Source: Liolophura sinensis (Eukaryota > Mollusca > Polyplacophora > Chitonida > Chitonidae). Taken from it: a DNA stretch of 64,000 nucleotides. Below the pieces are notes generated by a model. That model ran no database searches. It had not been told where the DNA came from and saw nothing but the letters and a program-made list of their open reading frames with translations. The position numbers and the translations under genes were made by a program. Positions 36,201-48,200 of the stretch are shown piece by piece. The stretch spans positions 22,890,017 through 22,954,016 of the forward strand of contig NC_088307.1 of assembly GCF_032854445.1 (NCBI RefSeq). The letters run 5' to 3'. Numbering within the stretch: the first letter of the stretch is position 1; each line of letters opens with the position of its first letter.

Positions 36201-39200
36201 GACTTGATGTAAGATGTGGAGTTGATGTAAGATGTGGACTTACTTCCCATCTACAGCGTCCATCAAATGAGCCTCAATCCCCATCACTTTCAGCGTCCGT
36301 AACATACGATCTCGTCTCTCAGGTCGCCGCTTCAAATTAATCATGTAAACCTGAAACACAAATGCAATAAAACTCTAATACCACCACATTTAAACAAACA
36401 CTCACCAATGTAGTTTTCATCAACATACATGTAAGAACATACTTTGAACATCTTTTCAGGCATTTTTTCAAGACTTGCTCACTAATTTCCTTGTATGATA
36501 ATTTCCACCTTTAAATTGATAATGTTTGCTAAATTTGTGAATGACAAATTAAAAGGTTGCTGGGTGTGGGATTCTTTAAGATGTCCTAAGCGATTTCAAA
36601 TTTCATCCATGACTACTGTAATGACAGCAAAACATCAACCACCCGAACAATCGACCACTTGCAATTTATTTATTTATTTATTTGATTGGTGTTTTACGCT
36701 GTACTCATACGACAGCGGCCAGCGTTATGGTGGGAGGAAACCGGGCACAGCCCGGGGGATACCCACGACCATCTGCAGGTTGCTGTCAGACCTTCCCACG
36801 TACGGCCGGAGAGGAAGCCAGCATGAGCTGGACTTGAACTCACAGCGACCGCATTGGTGAGAGACTCCTGGGTCATTACGCTGTGCTAGTGCGCTAACCG
36901 ACTGAGCCATGGAGGCCCCACCACTTGCAATCATCAATGGATATACAGGATTCCCTTCTGAATTTAATGGTGAATTTAATGGTGAATTTACTTTGTGCTG
37001 CCACACTAAGGAAATACTGCTGGTCTTTGACTGACTTTGAGAACCTAGGTATCTAGCATAAAGATGTCAACAGTATGCAGAGAAGCCACCTTAACTAGAA
37101 AATTATATCACGAAAACTTGTTGGGTTAAACTATTTTCTGCCGTCCTTGGTGTTCTTGTTGCAAACTTGCCATTCTAACTTCCTCATTATTATGATCATG
37201 CTATTATGACCGCCATGTTATGAAAACGGAATTTAACACTGTCTAAAGATTGTTATGGTCCAGCTTTACAGGAACAGGGTGGGGTGTCATACGTACATTT
37301 TAACTGCAAAGCCCTTTGTGTTAAAAAGTTAAAACCAAAAAAATTTAACACAGAAGATCGTTGACATAAGTACTGACCTACTTGTAAATTGTCAAAAGTG
37401 ATATAAAGGAAACACTTTTACACTTGCCTTAGCATGAGGTAATCTCATTTTAAACAGAAATACGCAATTCAGCAATGAGTTCCTTCAGAGGAAAATATAC
37501 CTGTACAGTTTGGTCAAGATACAAGCCATTTACATAAGATTTTACTGATGTACAAGCACGTCAATCAGCTGTCACAACAACACCAGATAGAGGTTTGAAC
37601 ACGTGGTAGTTTCGGAAACCTTGCCCGGAGTATGTCTACTGTGTATAACTGATGGTTACCTGCCTGAAATGGTGTGAAAATAGAGCTCTTCTGAAATGGG
37701 AGGACAGTTTTCATCGTGACAAAACAACACGTGCATGCGGGTTAGAAAACTTTCCACTGTATTTAACAGGAGCTTCACCTAAGATACTTATCAAACAGAT
37801 CTTCATCGCTGAAATACATTTGTATGCTGATTTGTTACATTTATTTACGGGCCTGTGAACGGACCACACCGTTCTGAGTATCGTGCATTAGTCGATACAG
37901 CATAGCTGGTAAACTTCGGACAACTGGAGAGGCGGTGGTTAGCATGCCTGTCCAATGGGATCATGCTTTGGGACAGTTTCGGAATTTACAGATTTGCAAC
38001 AACTGCGGCTTCATACCTTCTTCCATTTACTTCATGGACAAAAAACATGGGTGTGACTTGTCAGGAAATCTTCAAGCCTCCCTATCACTTCCACAAATTA
38101 ATACCCCGCCTTTGTCACAGCTCAACTAGACTTGTTTCCAACGTCAGCTGTGAAGCTCCTGTTAAACCAGTCACATTGTACATGTACACTGCTCTTGGCT
38201 CAATTAGGCATAGTGCCATCTGGAGATTATCTATAGTAAGGTAAGATAACTCAGTGGCATAATTTAATGGGCTATATTACTGAATTATCTCCCCTTCAGA
38301 CAACATCCAGATAGTAATAAGGCTAATTCAGTCATGAGCAATGTGAACCTGAACAAGTAGTGCTTTCTATTATCTTTGCCCAATGTTAAACCCCAATATA
38401 TTGAATTTCCATTACACGATAATGATGATGTCTTCTTTCAACCAAGATGAGGTGAAGACAGTCATTGGGGGAATTTCTATGACATACTGAAGAAGACAAA
38501 GATTACAAGTACCAGACCTGGTCAAAACCCAGTTTGTCCGCGGGAATATCTTCCACGTAGATGTGAGGGGAATGGATCAGAGGGTCGCCATTCACTGTGG
38601 GAGTTAAAAATAAAGAAAATGTTATTATTCATCCTGGGAACCAGTCTTATTACTGTTAAAGAACTTTATGGCTGGCAAGATCTTTATAGGTTCTGTTAAC
38701 TTTCAAAGATGTGCAATCAAGAAAATGGCAATGGCTTTTTTAACTTTTCCCACTCACCTGATAATGGTTGTGGAAGCCTACATGTAAAACCTATTCATTT
38801 CCCAGCAATTCCAAACACCAGGTGCCGATTCCACGAAAGGCCTTGTGGAATGGAACCCATCACCTTATGATTTATTTATTTGTTTATTTGATTGGTGTTT
38901 TACGCCGTACTCAAGAATATTTCACTTATACAACAGCAGCCAGCATTATGGTGGGAGGAAACCGGGCAGAGCCCGGGGGAAACCCACAACCATCCGCAGG
39001 TTGCTGCAGGTCTTCTCAAGTAGGATCGGAGAGGAATCACCTAATGATCATTTATTCTTAATTATAACTATTTAAATGCTTTAAATTTAATTCACTTAAT
39101 TACATTTAAGGATTGTATGGCTGGAGTTTAAGAATATTTCACTTTTACAATTATGGTGGGGGAAACCACAGTGTTTGGGGAAAACCACAGTGCTTGGAGT

Positions 39201-42200
39201 AAACCTGACAAATCTTCTGACACAAAGCCACTGCATACACCCCGAGAGCTGAATTTTCACGGTCCTTTAATCATTAACACTGGTAGTACAAATGCATCAG
39301 AACTCACCCATAGCCTCAGCTTTGACGTGAGTGAAGCCTTCTATTTCGTCCTGCAGTGTGGTTCCTGGTTGAAGTGGAATCATCACATGACCAAAATAGT
39401 CCGTGTTTAGAAGATGCATTTTGATACCTGAAACAAATTACTCGTAACTCACTGGCTCATGTATTGTATATATATACTTCTGTTGGGCTTACACTTTAGA
39501 GTATCTGCCTCGAAGACAGGAGATCAAACCCAGGATAAGTTACATTGAAGACTTTAAAAATGGTATTTATTGCTGCCTCACTTGGCATTCAAATCTGAGA
39601 GGTAAGAGCCAGGAATCAGTATAATGTGACTGGGTTGGGTGTCATATCTGGTGTCTTCGGCATGATACTTCAGTGGCGGCAGCACTTTGGCAGTATGGAC
39701 ATGCCCTGCCACAAGAATATGCACTTTATACACACACCGAATGACTTCTTTGAGTTCATATCACAGAAAAATTGTCACGTATGATGTAAAAACCCAGACA
39801 TACAAAAATAAATACTTACATATATCAAGCCACAAACAAGATTATCTTAAGTACAAGATATTTGATTTGGTCTGAGATTTGAAGAAACCAGAAACAAAGC
39901 CTGCGTAAAATTTCCACATCTAGTCTTGACTTAATACTCAAAACACAAAGCAGTATCTAAAAGAAGTAAAAAAGTTGCATTCTTAAGTACAAAGTTGACA
40001 AAAGGTAAAACGGAGGTATCCATCAAGCGAGCTCTTACAGGGGGCAACACCCAGTAACATTCTACGAATTCAAGCCTAAACTTCTCACCAGTTTGACAGT
40101 GCAGTCTTATTGAATGTAAGATATCCTTTATAAAATTCCTTCAATATACATACATTTTGTTTCTTGATAAAAAATTCAATAACTACCTGCTGCTTTTGCT
40201 GAAAATGCAAATCTGATGATATCATCATAGGGGCCTTCGTATCCAGGTGGCGCAGGGTCATATGCTAATTTTTCTGACCCCTGGTGTCGCAAATTAATAA
40301 GCAGGGCAGAGTGAACCATGGGAACCTCGAATAGACCTCCACGGTGACGGTAGAGAACGGTGAAATACTGACGGACTCGCTGGTAATATCCCTGGGTAAA
40401 ATAAGATGGAAAAGCATGCGATTAAAGAGCATATCATAAAATAATCCATTCACAAACCAGACAGATGAACATACCATAAAATGATCCCTTTACAAACAGG
40501 TAGAAGAGCATGCCAAAAATAATGCCTTTACAAACAGGTAGAAGAGCATATCATAAAACAATTCCTTTATAAACAGGTAGAAGAGCATGTCAAAAAATAA
40601 TCCCTTCACAAACAGGTAGAAGGGCATATCACAAAATAATCCCTTCACAAACCAGATAGAAGAGAATTCCATACACTAATTCCTTTAAAAACAACAGGCA
40701 GAACGACATGCCATAAAATAATCTCTTTATGAATTCAAATAGAAATGTTTGTCACAGAAAAATCACTTTATAAAATCGGATAGAACAGTAGGTTATAAAA
40801 CAATCCTTAGAGCAAAATGGCTAGAACTGCCTGCCATAAAATAATCTCCTTACAAAGTCAGACAGAGCACTATGCTACTACAGAATTTCTGTACAACGTA
40901 ACATTCAACAGTATTCCACAACAGAATTTCTTTACAAAACCAGATAGAACTGTGTCATAAAAGTTTGCCTTTATATGTCACAAAACTATTCCTTCCAAAA
41001 TCAAAGTATGTCAAAATATTCTTCTTCAGAACACATACATTTTCTCTCATTCCTCCCCAAAAGTTGGCATATGTTGACTCCAAACTGCTGTTTAACATCG
41101 GGGCTACGATAGTTCTGAAATGATAAGTAACAGTCTAATTGGTTGATAAACTATATCTGTCAGTCCATCAGAACACACAAAAAAGGGAGATAATTCTGCT
41201 TGCAATATACACTGAATCAATGAGCAGGAAGTCACAAGCTCAAGAATAATGTTATAATCTAATAAGAATTAATGCTATCTTTAACTGCCAAATTTTGATA
41301 TGTCAACTTTCTGACATATCACTTGTCTTAAAACTACAAACGCTGTAAGTTTATATTTCATGTAAGGTGGCAAGCATGGACATTACAATTCATTAAAGAA
41401 TTGAAAGACTGGAGATTTCAAGGGTCTATCGGTCTTTCATTAATATCATAGCTCTTCAACACAGTTACATGTAAGTCACAAGTTAATATGCTGCTGCTTA
41501 CATCATGCATTCTATTATTTTTGTTTTCTGAACGGTGATAAATGCCTTACTCCAGAAGTAACATATTTTATTTTATACGTATCACAGCTATCTGGTTTAT
41601 GAGTAGAGGACACATTAACAGTTATTCATTTATTTATATGATTGGTGTTTTACGCTGTACTCAAGAAAATTTCACTAATACAACAGTGGCCAGCAATATG
41701 GTGGGAGGAAACTGGGCAGAGGCCAGGGGAAACCCCAAGTCCACCTAAGTCTGACGTATATAGACGGACATAATTACTTACATGTAGGTGCGCGGTTCCT
41801 CATGGGACAGGTCCAACTAACAAGTTATGATTTTGTCTAGTTTTACACATATACAAATGTACATACATACAACAGAACATGTAAGTAAGGGTCAGCAACA
41901 CATGGCCAGATCATCTCTATCTTCATGCTACTCCAAAACAAGCTCTATTGCTAACAGTAAAAGTATGATTTATTTATTTATTTGATTGGTGTTTTAAGCC
42001 GTACTGAAGAATATTTCACTTATACGACGGCGGCCAGCATTATGGTGGGAGGAAACTGGGCAGAGCCTGGGGGAAACCCATGACCATCCACAGGTTCGGT
42101 AAAAGTATGAAGTAAAGCAACAGACATTGCAGGTCTTTAACCGTTACCAACCTCTGCGATATTTTTTTCAGTGGAATTTATGCATACAATTATTATGAAA

Positions 42201-45200
42201 ATGACACCAAAAAATGATCTGTTTGTGTCAATGAAGATGCAAGGTTCATAAAACTGTGCAAATATTTCTCCACACCATGTAGTTCTTTCAAAATATTGGC
42301 TAAAGGTGTTTGGAAAGGTTGCAGAATTAGAGTAACTACTTTCCATCTTGTTCTACAAGTAACATCAGCACAGAACATTGTCTACTCACTTCCGCTGATC
42401 TATCAGCATCGATAAAGTCTTTGGGTTCTCAATGAGAACATCTGAATCCAACATCTGAGAAAACAAAAAACAAAAAAGAACTCACTATTTTGTAGAATTT
42501 TATAATTTATTGCCTCTTCACAGTCTTCCTGCACAAAAAGAGACTCATGTTCCAGCACCTAGTAAATGACAGGCACAGGGTGTTTCTTTGCTGTATTTTG
42601 AGTATGCCATTACACTGGACATACCGTAATTCTTCTAATTTTTAGGACAGATAATTGTAGTGGTTAAAGCCAAATAGTACACTTACCTCTGATTTTGTTC
42701 CGAAAAGTAAAGACATGTATATGTTGTTCATTAGATAGACTAAGCATGTGAGAAAATAGAAATTGGATTCCTGGTAAAGTTACATGTATATTGGCTAAAA
42801 AAAGGTGACCAAATGTCCCAAAAATTCGAAGCATTACAGCACATGTACATTTAACAGTCATACTGAAGATGTCACAAAAGCCTCCATGGTCATCCTTCAG
42901 AAAAACCAAAGCCAATGAAACAGCTCTCTCCACTTCCCCGTTTACAGAGTATTGACTACATGTGTAGCCTTTAAAAGTAAAGGTTGCCTTAAAAAAAAAA
43001 AACACACGATCTACACAAATTTCCCAGATAGGGTCACGTTAAATAACATGTGCCTGAAACATACGTTTGTTTTTTTTAAGGATGGCCCAATATGTATCTT
43101 TCTAAAAGCGACTTTGAAACAAACAACAGCTTAACAACTTACAAAAGCGAAGTCCGCCCAGTGTTTGCGGGCTGCATCCAATCCTGCCTGTCTTGTTGCC
43201 ATCACATGGGTGAAACGCTCTGTGGTCCAGTGACATGGGCCTCTTTCCCCTTCATAATCTGGTGAGATGGAACAAGGAAAAAAAGTTGAACAAAGGAATC
43301 CGTGAATAATAAATGGAACAAAGGAATAAGTATACTAGTACATTGTGTTTCTATAGGTGAATCTCCCAATGTATTGTAACGGGAGCAGCTTTCCAGTGCT
43401 TATACTAGCAGTAGCTACCAGGAATTTCCCCTTTAGCTCAGTTGGTAGAGGGCTGGACTTTAGCTGCACAGACCCGAGTTGGAATCCTTGTGTGACTCAC
43501 ATAGTGAAATCTTTCATCCATTACAGTATTATAGTGAAAATGCAGCAGACTAGTCCAAGCTGAGACATATTAGTACAGTGCATTTACATGTACATGATTA
43601 CATAGTGCTGCCTCAATGAAACACCATGCTAAAGACACAAGACATGATGCCTCATCAAATCACAGTATACTGACACCAGGTTGACCAGTCTTTTCATCTA
43701 CTGTAATTCTTCGACCTTTTCACATGTTTATTCAAGCATACGCGGAAGGCATTATTCTGTGTTGAATGATAAAATCATACTTTAAGAGAAATCCTGAAAT
43801 GGCCAATATAAGCAATGTAGTTTTGTTTCAAAAATCAAATTAAAAATGAGAATAAATTGCACTGAAAGCAGCTCTTTCATCTGCAAAAAGGTTGAGGAAT
43901 TAGGGTATTTCCTTCAAGCATCAGGAACGAAAACAGAAAAAAAAAAACCCTGATGTTACTTGCAATTCATTCAACATCACCGATTTAGAATTCCTCAAAA
44001 CGCGACACTGTCAACAGATTTAACATACATTTATCACGTTAAAATGATGTTAAGGGGCCCAGCCCCAGGGACAGTCAATACATTCTAACCACTCTCTTCC
44101 TAAAATGACAGCATATAACTATACAAAAAGCAAACATATCAATCACCTGCTTGGGTGTCGTTAATTTCAATGTCAATAGAATGATACTGGTGGCCAATCC
44201 CCCTTACCCACTCTCGCAGTACGGCTGATGTGTTGTCAGAATTATGGTCACTACGAATCCTGCAAAGAGAACACATAAGTGATTTATAATAAACACCACT
44301 GATTATTTACAAATTCTTTAATCCTGACCTTTAAAAATGAAATACATGAGCTTGTGATAAAGATACGAGTACATTTACACTGTTCATATGTTCCTGAACC
44401 TTAATTCCTCAACCTTTTCGTATGAGAAAGAGCAATTTTCAGCGCAATTTATAATTTGATTTTGGAGACAAAGCTACACTGGTCGGACTGGCCTGTTTCA
44501 GGGCTTCACCAAAAGTGTAATTTTGACAGTCAACAGAGAAGAATGTCTTCAGAATAGGCTTAAATAAACACTTTGCAAAAATGTGAAAAGGTTGAAGAAT
44601 TGCAGTAAGCTGTATTTACCCGTTTCATTTGACACTGGGAAATTCAGAACATGTTAACAAAGCTAATACTTTCTTGGTACATGTATGTACATATATCAAA
44701 TGCTCACAAAAACTGCTAATCTACAAAAGAAAACTTACCTATTTACATTACACATGCATTAATGGTGAGGATTTCCACACCACCATCAAAGGGCTTTCTA
44801 CTTTTTAAGGATACGTTTATTTCTCAACATGGAGTTTAGAAGGTGGCCTAACATAAAAAAGTACACAGAATTTTTTCTCAGCTTTCCTTTTCGTGGTGTA
44901 AAAAGGCTATCTTTCCCTAGGGCCATGGCGGCCGTTTCCTCAACTTTCCTCATGCAGAGTATCAATGGCTATCTTTCCCTAAGGCCATGGTGGCCATTTC
45001 CTCAGCTTTCCTCTTGCGGTGTATCACTGGCTATCTTTCCATATGGCCATGGCAGTCTTTTCCTCAGCTTTACTCTTGCGGTGTATCACTGGCTATCTTT
45101 CCATATGGCCACGGCAGCCATTTTCTCAGCTTTCCTCTTGTGGTGTATAAATGGCTATTTTTCCCTAAGGCCATGGCAGCCATTTTCTCAGCTTTCCTCT

Positions 45201-48200
45201 TGCGGTGTATGAATGGCTATCTTTCCCTAAGGCCATGGTGGCCGTTTCCTCAGCTTTCCTCTTGCAGTGTATAAATGACTATCTTTCCCTAGGGCCATGG
45301 CGGCCGTTTCCTCAACTTTCCTCATGCAGTGTATCAATGGCTATCTTTCCCTAAGGCCATGGTGGCCATTTCCTCAGCTTTCCTCTTGCGGTGTATGAAT
45401 GGCTATCTTTCCCTAAGGCCATGGTGGCCGTTTCCTCAGCTTTCCTCTTGTGGTGTATGAATGGCTATCTTTCCCTAAGGCCATGGTGGCCGTTTCCTCA
45501 GCTTTCCTCTTGCGGTGTATGAATGGCAATTTTTCTCTATGGCCATGGCAGCCATTTCCTCAACTTTCCCTTTGTGGTGTATGAATGGCAGTAAGGCCAT
45601 GGCTGTCAGTTCAATTCCAATACCTAACAAAATATCGACCAACAAGGGAAATAATCCATAAAAGATAGGTTATTAAGACATTATTTTAATCTCATGCACT
45701 GAATAAGTTTTCCTGAATAACACATGTATTCAGGTGTTCTACTTTGTTCTACCACAGTGCAACTTTTGCTTTGCATGTCCAATAGGGCCACACGTCCCTT
45801 AAAGGTGGTTATACAAGTAAGCTGTGGTTATGTGGGACATCTGACAAAACTGCGTATGGCAAAGTTTCCGAGTTAAAATACCGGTAACATCAAAGCTGGT
45901 TGAAGACCTAGTTTAAGACAAGATTTTAATTTTATAAACTTATTCAGAGAGCCCTGGAAAAACGTTACGTATTTTTAAAAATACATTTGTAGGTAATTTA
46001 AAAATTGTGGTCAAAATACAACCGACAAGCGAATCTGTTGAACAAACTGCATTTTAGATCTCTCAACATTTCTACTACTCTGGTGTATCGCGTTTTTAAA
46101 TTTTGCTGTCGAATAAATATTAATTACTATCATCATATAATCTACACACTGCATGCTTTGATAGGCGAGGTCCAATTTCTCCAAGATTCATGCCTCAAAC
46201 ACTATCATGCCCACTGTCGAGTAACAAAGAAGGCAATTCAGAGCGGACCTATTCTGATCTTGATTAAAACATTTTCAGTTTATAATCCAGATGTTCACAT
46301 AGATACCTGAACAAATGCACAAGTGTTCATAATTCAGTAGTCAATTTTCCCCAGGGGGATTCCTGATACATAAAGAACAGCCCAGAGTGTCAGGCAGGAA
46401 GTACATAATGTGGTCTAATATCCTGTGCGCCACCTGGGGAAGGGGGAGGGGCGCAGGGGGTGTCAACTGGGCCAGCTGTGGACATAGTGCAGACAAATGT
46501 GGTCAATCTCTAACCTCTAATTCTCTAATCTCCCACCATCCCCCAATCACCAGACCCTCATCCAAACACAAGGCTCCCTCATAATTATACATGTACATGC
46601 AGATCAAGAGGGTCAGGTCAATTAGTGCATTATATAAGCAGTTATATGCATACATCAAAAACCACCATTGACAGGTTCCCATTAAGGCTTAACACACACT
46701 ACTCCCTCATGAGATGGTGGATGTACTGACTTTCTTGTTTAACTACAGAATTTTAATTCTGACTAAGCTGCAAGCTCACTGAATTTATTTATTTACCTGA
46801 TTGGTGTTTTACACCATATTCAGGGGCATACACCTATACGACGGTGGCCAGCATTATGGTGGGAGGAAACCTCATCGAATTTAACTCCCACCAAGAATGC
46901 AGAAGAGTGCATGTTCGTGCAGCTTGTTGCATATACTGGAGATAACGATGAATGACTAAATAGCTATTCTAGGTTATGGCAAAATTTAGTGTTTTAATCA
47001 TTAATTATTAACAAACTAACTTTTCTATCACTGGGGTGCAACAGCTTAGTGAGGAATATTACAATCACATATATATGGATGAATGAAAAAGCAAGTGAAT
47101 GAAAGCAAGCTGAGCCTGGAGAGAACGATCACCCTCCATGATCATCTCCTCCCACCATAATGCTGGCCGCTGTTGTATAAGTGAAATATTCTCGAGTATG
47201 GCGTTAAACACCATATCTGAAAAGAAAATGGAAGGTTCTGCCCTTCTTTAAAGCTTTAACAGACAATGTCACCCGATATAAAATGCAACTAAAAATGATG
47301 TTTTCTGACACCTTTTAAACATGTGAATCAAAAAACAATTTGTAGAAGACTAACCTCTTTATTGGTACACTTCGCAATTTTTTTTTTCAGTTTACTTACC
47401 CTAAATGACCATAATTTTGTACATGACTAACTGGCCCCATTTTTCCTGATACTGAGAGATCTACTCTTTCTAGAAAGGTGATTTAAGGTTTGCTTGGAAC
47501 ATGGGATGATACTCTACTGGAAAATTGTAAGATTCAGCACAAAAATCATATTTTGTGACATTTTAGGTATTTGTTTTGATACAGCTTGAATAACAAGTTT
47601 GGGAGCTCTACTGTTTTCGGGAGCTAAAATGGTTCCTGATAGGTTCTAACTAATATGATAATGGTTGATCTGACACAGGTGCTGCTGATTTCTGAAAGAA
47701 TGCATCTTGGATGAGAAATCTCGTATCGATGTAACGGATGTATATTAGTGATATATGACTGCTTCTAAGTGTTTTTTTCTTTCTCCTTCACTGAGCAATC
47801 TGAGAGTTTTCGGACACTAATGATGACCGCTGTCCCCAATAAGCCATCTTTACTCTGGGCTATGACAAAGTTTTGCAATTACATTCTAAGTCATTAACAA
47901 CTTTTAAATAACCATGCAGAAGAATTTCTTTCTATATTAAATCACACATCATGCAGATGTCCTCACACACTCATGGAGAAAAATCAACAAAGAAGTGAGA
48001 CGTGGCTTAGACTACTCTGAAAGTTAACAGTTCCGCACAAGTTACAGTATTAAATCACATTTCCCTGAGGCAGAATCCCTAAAGACGTGTTTGAGGATTT
48101 CACTTCCATTCAATAGACTTATCACACTTTAATTTAGGACTCTTGCAAAAAAAAAAAACACGACAAAATACAACAAGTAACAATTTTAAGGTGCTTAATT

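Noticed and set aside
35666..36340. Long open frames (194 aa - strand, 154 aa + strand) of K-S-T-S-Y-I or D-V-R-C-G-L repeats
   Set aside because: They are translations of the 18-bp and 40-bp minisatellites in COLGALT intron 9. The + strand frame also runs over exon 9 in the wrong direction.
42664..43005. 113-codon - strand frame between COLGALT exons 3 and 4
   Set aside because: No family similarity, no splice signals in phase, and it lies inside an intron of a gene whose flanking exons join perfectly without it.
44829..45274. 127- and 95-codon frames in COLGALT intron 1
   Set aside because: They lie wholly in the 62-bp minisatellite and on the strand opposite the host gene.
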